Assembly: GCA_963825765.1 (NCBI GenBank)
Contig: CAWGUU010000003.1
Coordinates: forward strand, 682,001 to 746,000
Source: CAWGUU01 sp963825765
Lineage (GTDB): Bacteria; Actinomycetota; Acidimicrobiia; Acidimicrobiales; AC-14
Length of the DNA: 64,000 nt
Direction: 5' to 3'
The stretch's first letter is position 1. Each line of letters begins with the position of its first letter. The position numbers and the translations under genes are program-made. Positions 26,064-33,847 of this stretch are shown one piece after another. The notes under the pieces are model-generated. The model made no database searches. It was given only the letters and a program-made list of their open reading frames with translations, and was not told the DNA's origin.

Positions 26064-26585
26064 GTGCCTTTGACTCTCCCGGCGGCCGCCGGCTCCGCCG
26101 AAGGCGGACCCCACGGCTGCCGGCAGAAGATGGACGGCGAAGGGCGAACCGGCTCCGCCGGTCGCCCGAAGCGCCTTGGAAGCTCGCCGAGGAAGCTCCG
26201 CTTCCGAGGCGAACAGGGCGGCGGGCCGATCTCTGCGTGGATCGGCTTCGTCGTCTTCCTCGGCCTGCTCCTCTTCGCGGTCCAGGCATTGTTCAACCTG
26301 TACGCCACGTCGGTCGTGACGGCGGTGGCGTACGACGCCGCCCGGCGGGTGGCGGGGGCCGACGGCGGGCCTGGGTCGATGGCACAGGCCGAGGCCGACG
26401 CGCGCCAGTCGCTCGGCCGCTACGCCGACCGGGTCGCCTTCGACTGGAGCGCCACCGACGGGGAGACGGTCGTCCTCGCGGTGCACGCCCAGAACCCGCA
26501 CATGCTCCTGCCTTCGCTCGCCGGGCCGCTGGCATTCGACGAGATCGACCGCACCGTACGGGTGAGGGTGGAGCAATTCGGGTGA
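26064..26585 (+). CDS. tadE: TadE-like pseudopilin
   Basis: 173 aa from the GTG at 26064, or 151 aa from the ATG at 26130. The conserved part starts near residue 48 (RGEQGGGPISAWIGFVVFLG), a TadE-type membrane segment, followed by VVTAVAYDAARRVAGADGG and a small beta domain. The first ~47 residues are basic, Gly/Pro-rich and encoded by hairpin-forming DNA, unlike TadE proteins; neither start has a good ribosome site. It is coupled to the next gene by a GTGA overlap. Confidence 0.75.
   Translation: MPLTLPAAAGSAEGGPHGCRQKMDGEGRTGSAGRPKRLGSSPRKLRFRGEQGGGPISAWIGFVVFLGLLLFAVQALFNLYATSVVTAVAYDAARRVAGADGGPGSMAQAEADARQSLGRYADRVAFDWSATDGETVVLAVHAQNPHMLLPSLAGPLAFDEIDRTVRVRVEQFG
26184..26212. repeat. 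Near-palindrome within the TadE N-terminal coding region
   Basis: TCGCCGAGGAAGC and GCTTCCGAGGCGA pair as 13-base arms with two mismatches. A second hairpin, TCCGCC-GAA-GGCGGA, lies at 26094-26108. Together they make the 5' end of the tadE gene hairpin-rich. Confidence 0.55.
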
Positions 26586-27043
26586 GCCGCCGCTGGCACC
26601 GGGATGAGTTGGGGATGGCGGCCGGGCTCGAGGCCATGGTGTTCGGGCTGCTGACGTTCGTGGTGGGCGTGCTGCTGGCGGCGAATGCCTGGGCAGTGGT
26701 CGACGCCAAGATGGCCGTTGCCTCGGCGGCACGCGAGGCGACTCGGGCCTACGTCGAGGCCCCGCCTGGCTCCGACCCGCTGGCCTTGGCCGACGCCGCG
26801 GCCCGGGAGGCGATCAGCGGCCATGGTCGCGACCCCGCCCGCATGCAGCTCACGGCGGTCGACGCTTCCTTCGCCCGCTGCGCCACTGTCCGGTTCGAGG
26901 CCAGCTACCAGGTCCCCGCCGTGACGTTGCCGTGGGTGGGCGGGCAGGGCGCCGGCCTCACCGCCACCGCGAGGCACGCCGAGATCGTCGACCCCTTCCG
27001 CGACGGTGTCCCCGCCGCTTCGGCCCGGTGCGACAATGTCTGA
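26582..27043 (+). CDS. Second TadE/TadG-like pseudopilin
   Basis: 153 aa. An N-terminal cytoplasmic stretch, one TM helix (GLEAMVFGLLTFVVGVLLAANA, about 12-33), then AKMAVASAAREATRAYVEAPPG, the usual TadE pattern of Ala-rich helix after the membrane segment. A beta-rich outer domain follows with two Cys (CATVRF and a Cys near the end) that could form a disulfide. The GTG start overlaps the previous stop; the end overlaps the next gene by 8 bases. Confidence 0.75.
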   Translation: MSRRWHRDELGMAAGLEAMVFGLLTFVVGVLLAANAWAVVDAKMAVASAAREATRAYVEAPPGSDPLALADAAAREAISGHGRDPARMQLTAVDASFARCATVRFEASYQVPAVTLPWVGGQGAGLTATARHAEIVDPFRDGVPAASARCDNV

Positions 27044-27500
27044 GCGGGGCAGTTCTCTCCTGCTCTTCCCTGCTGCCATCCTGATCGTCCTGGTGCTGGC
27101 CGCCATCGCCGTCGACACGTCGATCGCCTTCATGGGCCAGCGGGAGCTGGGGAACGCGACCGCCGCCGCAGCCAACGACGCCGCCAGCCAGGCCGTCGAC
27201 AACGCCGTCTTCTATCAGCACGATCGCGTCGAGCTCGACACCGCCGCCGTCGAATCCCTGGCCGTGGCCAAGGTGCGGTCCGCCATAGACCAGACCCGCC
27301 ACGCCGGACTGGCCGTCCAGGCGGTGGCCAGCCCGCCGGTGGCGGCCGGGTGTCCGTGGACGGTCAAGGTCACGGCGTCGTCCCGGGTGAGCTACGTGTT
27401 CGCCCGGGCCATCCCTGGCGGACCGCACGAGGCCGATGTCCACGCCAGCGCCGTCGCCGGCCCCGCCCAGGCCGAAGCCGCGTCCGCCTGTGCCGCCTAG
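27036..27500 (+). CDS. TadG-like Flp pilus-associated protein (short)
   Basis: 154 aa. N-terminal SERGSSLLLFPAAILIVLVLAAIAVDTS is a TadG/RsaF-type membrane segment, followed by ELGNATAAAANDAASQAVDN and a small outer domain with two cysteines (AGCPW and ACAA). It lacks the vWA domain of long TadG proteins. It is the last gene of the Tad operon; a 51-bp gap follows. Confidence 0.75.
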   Translation: MSERGSSLLLFPAAILIVLVLAAIAVDTSIAFMGQRELGNATAAAANDAASQAVDNAVFYQHDRVELDTAAVESLAVAKVRSAIDQTRHAGLAVQAVASPPVAAGCPWTVKVTASSRVSYVFARAIPGGPHEADVHASAVAGPAQAEAASACAA

Positions 27501-27551
27501 CATCGCGGCGACCCGCACCACAATCGAGGCCGAGCGATCGACAATCAGGGC

Positions 27552-28694
27552 GTGACAGAGATCGAAGGGCGCCAGTTCGGCGTCCTGCCCGACATCCACC
27601 TGCGCAAGGCGATCGACGCCGGCCACATCAGCGCCGACCCGTTCCGCATCCCCGATCGCAGCATCCAGCCCGCCAGCCTCGACCTCACCCTCGGTCGGCG
27701 GGCCTACCGTCTGCGCTGCAGCTTCCTGCCCGACACCAAGGACGTGGCCGAGAAGCTGGCGGAGCACTCGATGGGCGAGGTCGATCTGCGCGACGACGGC
27801 GGCATCCTCGAGCGCAACCGTCCCTACCTCATCCCCCTGCGCGAGCAGCTGGCCCTGCCTCCCACCATCCGGGCCAAGGCCAACCCCAAGAGCTCCACCG
27901 GGCGGCTCGACATTTTCACCCGGGTCATCACCGACCGCAGCTTCCGCTTCGACGAGGTAGGCCCCGGCTATCACGGACAGCTCTACCTGGAGGTCGTGTC
28001 GAGGTCGTTCACCATCCGGGTAAGGGAAGGCCTGTCGCTCAACCAGCTGCGGCTGATGGTAGGCGAGCCGCGGGTGGACGACGCCGAGATCCACACCCTC
28101 CACGGCCGGGATCCCATCCTCTACCTGGGCGAGGACCCCGTTCCGGCACCGGATCTGACCGTCTCCGACGGGCTGTTCCTCAGCCTCGACCTCGTCGGCG
28201 GCCCCGAGCGCATGATCGGCTACCGGGCCAAGAAGAACAGCCAGCTGCTCGACCTGGGCAACGTCGGGCACTACGAGCCGGAGGCGTTCTGGGAGCCGCT
28301 GGTGGCCGACCGGCAGCGCCGCCTGATCCTCGAGCCCGAGGAGTTCTACCTGCTCCTGTCGGCCGAGGCCGTCAGCGTGCCGCCGTCCTACGCGGCCGAG
28401 ATGCACGCCTACGACCCCACCAGCGGTGAGCTGCGGACCCACTACGCCGGGTTCTTCGACCCCGGGTTCGGCTACGAGGCGGGCCGCGGGCTCAGGGGCA
28501 GCCGGGCGACGCTGGAGGTCCGGGCCCACGACGTGCCGTTCATGGTCGAGCACCGCCAGCGGGTCTGCAAGCTGAGCTTCGACAGGATGATCGAGCCTCC
28601 CCACACCCTGTACGGCGAGGGGATCGGGTCGCACTACCAGTCCCAGCAGGTGACCCTCAGCAAGCACTTCCGGTTTCCCCGACCCGTCCGATAG
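27552..28694 (+). CDS. dcd: dCTP deaminase family protein (long, two-domain DCD type)
   Basis: 380 aa, about twice the length of ordinary dCTP deaminases and typical of the long PF06559-type proteins made of two dUTPase-fold repeats. Family motifs: RSIQPASLDLTLGRRAYRL, LREQLALPPTIRAKANPKSSTGRLDIFTRVI, GYHGQLYLEVVSRSF, and in the second half PEEFYLLLSAEAVSVPPSYAAEM and EVRAHDVPFMVEHRQRVCKL. Predicted to turn dCTP into dUTP for thymidylate supply. The GTG at 27552 is the first start that gives a complete N-terminus; no strong ribosome site is seen. Confidence 0.82.
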   Translation: MTEIEGRQFGVLPDIHLRKAIDAGHISADPFRIPDRSIQPASLDLTLGRRAYRLRCSFLPDTKDVAEKLAEHSMGEVDLRDDGGILERNRPYLIPLREQLALPPTIRAKANPKSSTGRLDIFTRVITDRSFRFDEVGPGYHGQLYLEVVSRSFTIRVREGLSLNQLRLMVGEPRVDDAEIHTLHGRDPILYLGEDPVPAPDLTVSDGLFLSLDLVGGPERMIGYRAKKNSQLLDLGNVGHYEPEAFWEPLVADRQRRLILEPEEFYLLLSAEAVSVPPSYAAEMHAYDPTSGELRTHYAGFFDPGFGYEAGRGLRGSRATLEVRAHDVPFMVEHRQRVCKLSFDRMIEPPHTLYGEGIGSHYQSQQVTLSKHFRFPRPVR

Positions 28695-28703
28695 GGCTCG
28701 AAT

Positions 28704-29831
28704 GTGACTGGGAGGTGGGACGAGGCCCGCCGTGACGTGATGGCCGCCCTCCCGGGCTGGATCGCCGCCCGCGTGGTGGTGCTCCTCGCGCTCGGGCTGG
28801 CCCACCTGGTGGCCCGGGGCATCGACCCCGGGCTGGAGCCGCTGGTGCACCGACGCGTCCACCAGGGCCTGCTGGCGTGGGACGGCGACTGGTACCTGCG
28901 CATCGCCGACCGGGGCTACGCCGCCCTCGACGACGAGAGCGTGCGCTTCTTCCCGCTGTACCCGCTGCTGGGACGGGCCCTGGCGCCGGTGTTCCTCGGC
29001 AACGCCGGCATCGCCCTGCTGTTCCTCGCCAACCTGCCCGCCCTGCTGCTGGGGGCCCTCGTCCACCGACTGAGCCTGCGGGAGACCGGCGACGCGGCGC
29101 TGGCCCGGCGGGCGGCGTGGCTCATCGCCGTGGTGCCGCCGTTCTTCGTGATGGCCATGGGCTACGGCGAGCCCATCAGCCTGTGCCTGACGGTGGCGGC
29201 GTTCATGGCCCTGAGGCGGCAGCGGTGGGAGTGGGCGGCGGCGGCGGCCTTCTTCGCCGGCATGGCCCGGCCGGTTGGAGTGCTCTTGGCGATCCCGGCC
29301 GCCATCGAGGCGGCGAGGGGGCTTCGGGCCGCCGGCGCCGTGGAACGGCTGCGCCGGGCGTTGCCGGTGGTGGCGCCGGTCGCCGGGGCCGGCGCATTCC
29401 TGGTGTGGGTCTGGGTCACGTTCGACGACGCCTTCCTGCCCCTGCGCGTGCAGAACCGTGAGTATCTGCGGGGCGGCTTCGCCAACCCGTTGGCCACGAT
29501 CTTCGAGTCCGTCGGCGAGCTGCTCGGCGGCTACGTCGGCAGGAACGCCATCCACCTGCCCTGGGTCGTCGTGTTCGCCGCCCTCGTCGTGGTGTCGTTC
29601 CGACGCTGGCCGGCGTCCTACGGCGCCTTCGCCGCCGCCAGCCTGGTCATGGCCGCCAGCGCCTGGAACCTGGGCTCGTTCGAGCGCTACGGGTTCGGCG
29701 CGTTCCCGGTGGTGCTGGCGTTGGCGTCGATCACGGCGAACTACTGGTCCGAACGGGTCGCCATCGGTCTGTGTCTGGCGCTCATGACGGGCTACGCCAC
29801 GGTCGCGTTCCTCAACACGTACGTGCCCTGA
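28704..29831 (+). CDS. PIG-V-like GT-C mannosyltransferase
   Basis: 375 aa polytopic membrane protein with about 9-10 TM helices. The first outer loop has the GT-C signature WDGDWYLRIADRGY (about 55-68) with the acidic pair of catalytic Asp, then FFPLYPLLGRAL, both hallmarks of PIG-V and related polyprenol-phosphate-mannose-using enzymes. Later parts have MAMGYGEPISLCLTVAAF and GMARPVGVLLAIPAA. Predicted to add mannose to a lipid or protein outside the membrane. It starts 9 bases after dcd. Confidence 0.82.
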   Translation: MTGRWDEARRDVMAALPGWIAARVVVLLALGLAHLVARGIDPGLEPLVHRRVHQGLLAWDGDWYLRIADRGYAALDDESVRFFPLYPLLGRALAPVFLGNAGIALLFLANLPALLLGALVHRLSLRETGDAALARRAAWLIAVVPPFFVMAMGYGEPISLCLTVAAFMALRRQRWEWAAAAAFFAGMARPVGVLLAIPAAIEAARGLRAAGAVERLRRALPVVAPVAGAGAFLVWVWVTFDDAFLPLRVQNREYLRGGFANPLATIFESVGELLGGYVGRNAIHLPWVVVFAALVVVSFRRWPASYGAFAAASLVMAASAWNLGSFERYGFGAFPVVLALASITANYWSERVAIGLCLALMTGYATVAFLNTYVP

Positions 29832-29842
29832 CCCGGCCTGGG

Positions 29843-30160
29843 TCATTGGTCGGCGAACAAGTCCAAGTGGGACCCGAGGCGCAGCAGTCGCCACGACCCT
29901 GACCAATCGTCGATCTCGTGAATTGCGTACACGGCATCTATAGCCGTCCCAGGAATACGCGCCTGTCTCAGCTCGTCCCGGCCATGCGGATGTGGCCAAC
30001 TGCGTTCGTGCGAGGGCGGCTGCCTCGGCTCGCGCCACAATCGGTCCAGCCAGTCCCCGACGCGGTTCCTCGTGCGCTCAGTCGGTTGCTCCAGGCGTAC
30101 CCACTCCCGTACGACCGAGGCGTTTGCCTCCTCCGGGTAATAGACCTTCGGCGGGGTCAG
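29843..30160 (-). CDS. Unrecognised 105-aa protein, second gene of a small pair
   Basis: The frame runs from just after the TGA of the 54-aa gene upstream to 29843, in the same frame. Coding sense is good from about 30145 (KVYYPEEANASVVREWVRLE) to the end (WSGSWRLLRLGSHLDLFADQ). The only start that covers this part is a CTG at 30160; a TTG at 30040 would drop the first 40 residues. So it is either started at CTG, or joined to the first gene by TGA readthrough, or a stop was gained. Codon use is less GC-biased than neighbours, suggesting transfer. The function is unknown; a toxin of a toxin-antitoxin pair is one option. Confidence 0.45.
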   Translation of the reverse strand: MTPPKVYYPEEANASVVREWVRLEQPTERTRNRVGDWLDRLWREPRQPPSHERSWPHPHGRDELRQARIPGTAIDAVYAIHEIDDWSGSWRLLRLGSHLDLFADQ

Positions 30161-30172
30161 TGGATCGGAACG

Positions 30173-30337
30173 TCAGTCGAACAGACGCCGGAATTCCTCG
30201 GTGGAGATAAGGACCGGGGCCTTTTCGTCCCGTTCCTCTTCCAGAGCAGCAATCGCATCCCGCACCGACGGGTTTTCGAACACCCGATCGGCAAGCATCT
30301 GAGGATCGTCCGTGTAGTCCGCTGCTCGCTCGCTCAT
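30173..30337 (-). CDS. Small 54-aa acidic protein, possible antitoxin
   Basis: ATG at 30337 with GGAGGG about 7 bases before it. The product starts MSERAADYTDDPQMLADRVF and ends EEFRRLFD; it is highly acidic and helical. Size, acidity and place directly before another small gene are like an antitoxin, but I recognise no antitoxin family. Codon use is less GC-rich than neighbours. Confidence 0.5.
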   Translation of the reverse strand: MSERAADYTDDPQMLADRVFENPSVRDAIAALEEERDEKAPVLISTEEFRRLFD

Positions 30338-30395
30338 GTGTCGCCCTCCGGCAGTGCCTCACGAGACTCTAGCATTTGTGCTACGCCATTGCATC

Positions 30396-31808
30396 TCATA
30401 TGACGTCACCCGGCGACGGCGACGAGGGCGGTGCGACTCGGGTCGACGCACGGAGCGCGGTCACGACCAGGACCACAATCGCGACCACCTCGAGGATGGG
30501 TAGCCAGACCCCGTAGACGCTGTGCTGGAAGGCTCGGGACTCGCCGGGCGCCCCGGTCACCGTCGTCAGCTGCAGGATGGCGGCCTGGGCCACCGCCAGC
30601 CAGGCGAGCGGCCACCGCCACGTCAGAGCGAGGGCGGGGAGGCTCCAGGCCAGGTACCACGGCAGCACGTAGGCGCCGACGAGCATGTAGGCCAGCACCG
30701 ACACGCCGACCACCTGGGCCACGCCCGGCCGCTGCACGCTCCGGAGCACCAACACGATCAGGCCGACGGCGCACACCAGCGCCAGCGTCGACAGGATGCG
30801 GCCCGACAGCCTGGTGGCCTCGACGGCGTCCCGGCCGGGGCCGGTCAAGGCCGACGCCAGCCAGCGACGCGGTGCCGCCCACACCGACCCGTTCGTGAAC
30901 CGAAGGGCGGCGTCGCGCAGGGGCCGAAGGGCGACAGGCCCTCCCGCCAGCAAGAAGCCGACGACCACGACGCCTCCGGCGGCGCCGGCACACGCCAGTG
31001 CCGGTCGGTTGCCGCGCCGGCGCCAGACCCACACGCCCACAGCGGCGACGGGCAGGAGGGCGGCGATCTTGACCAGGGCGCCGAGGGCCAGCACCGCCCC
31101 CGCCCATCCCGGCCGCTTGGCCACCACCAGCAGGACGCCACCCAGCAGGGCCAAGCCGATGAGGGCGTCGTTGTGACCACCGTTGACCACCGCGATCACC
31201 GTCACCGGGTTCACCGCCAGGAACGCCACCGCCATGCCGTCCTTCAGTCGCCGGTCGACGAGGATGAGCGACGCCAGCACCGCCAGGGCGGCGAGGCCCT
31301 GGAAGAACAGCCTGGCCTTCAGCCTGGACGTGCCGGCCACCTCCATGCCCACCGCCGAGACGGCCGTGAAGGCCGGCCCGTACACCGACGGCGAATCTCG
31401 CCAGAAGTCGGACGACCACGCCGCCACCGGGTCGTCGGGGAAGTCGGCGGGGGCGTGGCGGTAGGGGCTGACCCCGTACTCGGAGACCATCCGGCCGTAG
31501 GTCGCGTAGGACCACACGTCGTTGGACTGCAACGGGGGGACGATCACGGCCAGCACGAGAAGCGCGCCGCCCACGGCCAGCACCATCCCCCGCCCCAGCC
31601 GTCGCTCACGCAGCTCGGCGGCCACCATGACGGCCAAGGCGCCGAATGCCACCACGAGCAGGGCGATCTCGGGCCCGGCGGAGGAGCCCGGCCCCCGCAG
31701 CAGGACTACAGCCATGGCCAGGGCCGCGACCGCCAACGCCACTCCGCTCACGGGGCCACCGCTCACCGATTTCGTGCCCGGCAGCCTAAACGGGCGTGTG
31801 CGAAGCAT
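30396..31808 (-). CDS. MptB-like polyprenol-phosphomannose mannosyltransferase
   Basis: 470 aa with about 12 TM helices. The first big outer loop reads SNDVWSYATYGRMVSEYGVSPYRHAPADFP, split as SNDVWSYATYGRM and GVSPYRHAP: the Asp and the YGR/NPY-like block are typical of the MptA/MptB alpha-1,6-mannosyltransferase group. Other marks are VNGGHNDALIGLALLGGVLL and VLPWYLAWSLPAL. In mycobacteria such enzymes extend the mannan core of lipomannan; here the acceptor is unknown. It is divergent from the pseudokinase gene with only 24 bp between starts. Confidence 0.8.
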   Translation of the reverse strand: MLRTRPFRLPGTKSVSGGPVSGVALAVAALAMAVVLLRGPGSSAGPEIALLVVAFGALAVMVAAELRERRLGRGMVLAVGGALLVLAVIVPPLQSNDVWSYATYGRMVSEYGVSPYRHAPADFPDDPVAAWSSDFWRDSPSVYGPAFTAVSAVGMEVAGTSRLKARLFFQGLAALAVLASLILVDRRLKDGMAVAFLAVNPVTVIAVVNGGHNDALIGLALLGGVLLVVAKRPGWAGAVLALGALVKIAALLPVAAVGVWVWRRRGNRPALACAGAAGGVVVVGFLLAGGPVALRPLRDAALRFTNGSVWAAPRRWLASALTGPGRDAVEATRLSGRILSTLALVCAVGLIVLVLRSVQRPGVAQVVGVSVLAYMLVGAYVLPWYLAWSLPALALTWRWPLAWLAVAQAAILQLTTVTGAPGESRAFQHSVYGVWLPILEVVAIVVLVVTALRASTRVAPPSSPSPGDVI

Positions 31809-31820
31809 GAAACAGCGTGA

Positions 31821-31826
31821 TATACT
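31821..31826 (+). promoter_or_regulatory. Extended -10 promoter, probably leaderless
   Basis: TGATATACT contains a TGn-TATACT extended -10 (TATACT at 31821-31826). The GTG start codon is at 31833, exactly where transcription should begin, so the mRNA is probably leaderless; no ribosome site exists in the gap. No good -35 is visible. Confidence 0.6.
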
Positions 31827-31832
31827 CTGACA

Positions 31833-33092
31833 GTGCAGCTCGACCCATCGAACGACTTCGGTAACGACTCAGGTAACGACGCAGGTTCCGCAGCGCGCGT
31901 GCTCCGTGAAGCGGAGCTGTTGGCGGCCGCCCGGCACCCGGGCGTGGTCGAGCTGGTCGGCGTCGAGGGCAGCGCCGAGCGGCCGATCCTCGTCACCGCC
32001 CCGGTCGACGGGCCCTCGCTGGCCGCCTTCGGGCCGCTCGCGGCCGAGGAGGCGGCCGGCCTGCTGGCGGCGCTGGCCTCCACCTTGGCCGACCTCCACG
32101 ACCTCGGCATCGTCCACGGTGCCGTGGATGCCGACCACGTCCTCGTCGGCTCCGACGGTCGGCCGGTGCTCTGCGGCTTCGAGCGGGCCGGTCATGCCGG
32201 CGAGGTCCCACCCGGGGCGGTCGAGGAGCTCGATCCTGCGCTCGACGTGGCCGGTCTCGGTCATCTCCTCCGCCGCTTCGCCATGGGGGTCGAGGCCAGG
32301 CCGCTGAGACGGCTGGCCGACGTCGCCACGTCCGACGACGTCACGTCCACCGACATCACCGCCAGGCCGTCGGCCCGGGTGCTGGCGGACGAGCTGGCGA
32401 CAGCCCTCCCAGGCACCCGGCTCCCGGCACGTCCACCTGGCGGCGATGACGCCAGCGCCGTCGAGTCCGAGTTCGAGCTCGGGGCACTCGAGCGCCGACG
32501 ACGGCCGCCCGAGGAGGATGACGTCCGGCGACGCCGGCCGAGGCCTGCGCTTGTCGGGGCCGGCGTGGCGGCAGCGGCCGCGGTCGCCCTGCTCGTCGTC
32601 GTCTCCCGGGCACCCGCCCCGAGCCCGGCCGTCCTCATGCCGGGACCCACCACGACTGCAGCAGCCGCCACCACCACCGCCCCGGCGCCGACGTCGACCC
32701 GTCCGCCGGCGCGCGACGACTGTCCCGAGGTCACGTCGGTGCTCCTGGCCGACGTCGACGGCGACGGCTGCCTCGACGCTCTGCGCTACGCCGACGGCGT
32801 CCTGGAGGGGGCGGGCCAGCGATGGTCGTTGGGCCAGTCCGGCGACGTGGTGGCCACCGGCGACTGGGCGTGTCGCGGCGTGCGCACCCTTGCCCTCCTG
32901 CGCCCCTCCACTGGCGGGGTCTTCCCTCTCACCGGTTGGGACGGCGAGGTTCCCACCCGGGCGGTGGCGCGGGTCGCCGGAGGCCAGGCGCTGCGGGCGG
33001 CCGACGTCGACCGCGACGGCTGCCACGAGCTCGTCGTCGAGCGGGGGGCACAGCCGGCCGAAATCCTGCGCCTGCCCCGCCCCCAGCCATGA
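31833..33092 (+). CDS. Pseudokinase - TM - FG-GAP repeat protein
   Basis: 419 aa. Residues about 20-190 look like a Ser/Thr kinase core lacking its N-terminal lobe start: LLAAARHPGVVELVGVEG, LADLHDLGIVHGAVDADHVLVG, RPVLCGFERAGHAGEVPPG. The HRDxxxxN loop has become HGAVDADH and DFG has become GFE, so it should not phosphorylate. A basic stretch, a TM helix (GAGVAAAAAVALLVVVSR, about 237-254), a Thr/Pro/Ala linker and two calcium-type FG-GAP motifs (LADVDGDGCLDALRY, AADVDRDGCHELVVE) follow outside. It may be a membrane scaffold. The ATG of the LysM gene overlaps its stop (ATGA). Confidence 0.75.
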   Translation: MQLDPSNDFGNDSGNDAGSAARVLREAELLAAARHPGVVELVGVEGSAERPILVTAPVDGPSLAAFGPLAAEEAAGLLAALASTLADLHDLGIVHGAVDADHVLVGSDGRPVLCGFERAGHAGEVPPGAVEELDPALDVAGLGHLLRRFAMGVEARPLRRLADVATSDDVTSTDITARPSARVLADELATALPGTRLPARPPGGDDASAVESEFELGALERRRRPPEEDDVRRRRPRPALVGAGVAAAAAVALLVVVSRAPAPSPAVLMPGPTTTAAAATTTAPAPTSTRPPARDDCPEVTSVLLADVDGDGCLDALRYADGVLEGAGQRWSLGQSGDVVATGDWACRGVRTLALLRPSTGGVFPLTGWDGEVPTRAVARVAGGQALRAADVDRDGCHELVVERGAQPAEILRLPRPQP

Positions 33093-33844
33093 CCCGGCGT
33101 CGCGCCGAGTTGGCCGCGACGGCGGTCGTGGTGGTCACCGCCCTGGCGGTGCTGCTCGAGTCGGGCGGCGGCCTGTCCCCGCCGCCGCTCGGCTCGCCCG
33201 GCCGGTGGTCGTCGTGGCTCCACGAGCGAGAGCCGATGACGGCCGCCTTCGCCCTGCTGCGAGTCGGCGCGCTCGGCGGCGGCGCATACCTGGTGATCGT
33301 CACCGCCCTGGGCGTCGCGCTGCGGGCCATCCGAGCCGCCCGGCTGGTGGCGGTGGCCGACCGGTTCACCGTCGCGCCGGTACGCCGCCTGCTGGCCGGC
33401 ACCATCACCGCCGGATTGGTGGGACTCGGGCCGGTGGGAGCCGCCGTGGCTCAGCCGGCGCCGTCGACCACCAGCACCACCGCCGTCACTGCCGTTGAGA
33501 CGGACGGCGGCGACGACACCGTCGTCCTCCGGCGCCTGCCCGCCGACACGCCGGTGCCGCCCGCCGCGTCGGCCCGCCCGGCCACGCCCGCCGAACGACC
33601 AACCGGCACGTGGACGGTGCAGCAGGGAGACTGCTTCTGGACCATCGCCGAGGAGATCGTCGAGCAGGCGTGGGGGCGGACACCGACCGACGCCGAGATC
33701 GTCCCCTACTGGCGGGTGCTGATCGAGGCAAACCGTCAGACCCTGGCCGACAAGGGCAACGCCGACCTCGTCTTCCCTGGCCAGGTGTTCGACGTCCCTC
33801 CGGCACCGCCCGCTCCCCCGGCGCCGCTGGCCCGGACGGGCTGA
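33089..33844 (+). CDS. Membrane-anchored LysM-domain protein
   Basis: 251 aa. TM helices lie at about 6-24 and 53-77, with a third hydrophobic segment near 100-122 that ends AVAQPA like a signal cleavage site. A Thr/Pro/Ala linker leads to a LysM domain at about 174-240: WTVQQGDCFWTIAEEIVEQA, YWRVLIEANRQTLAD, NADLVFPGQVFDVP. LysM binds peptidoglycan. It is co-transcribed with the pseudokinase gene and faces convergently the bldD gene, 3 bp away. Confidence 0.82.
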   Translation: MTRRRAELAATAVVVVTALAVLLESGGGLSPPPLGSPGRWSSWLHEREPMTAAFALLRVGALGGGAYLVIVTALGVALRAIRAARLVAVADRFTVAPVRRLLAGTITAGLVGLGPVGAAVAQPAPSTTSTTAVTAVETDGGDDTVVLRRLPADTPVPPAASARPATPAERPTGTWTVQQGDCFWTIAEEIVEQAWGRTPTDAEIVPYWRVLIEANRQTLADKGNADLVFPGQVFDVPPAPPAPPAPLARTG

Positions 33845-33847
33845 CGC

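Noticed and set aside
26958..30038. 1026-codon minus-strand frame across TadG, dcd and PIG-V genes
   Set aside because: Shadow of three well-supported plus-strand genes; its residues are His/Gly/Arg-rich without any domain.
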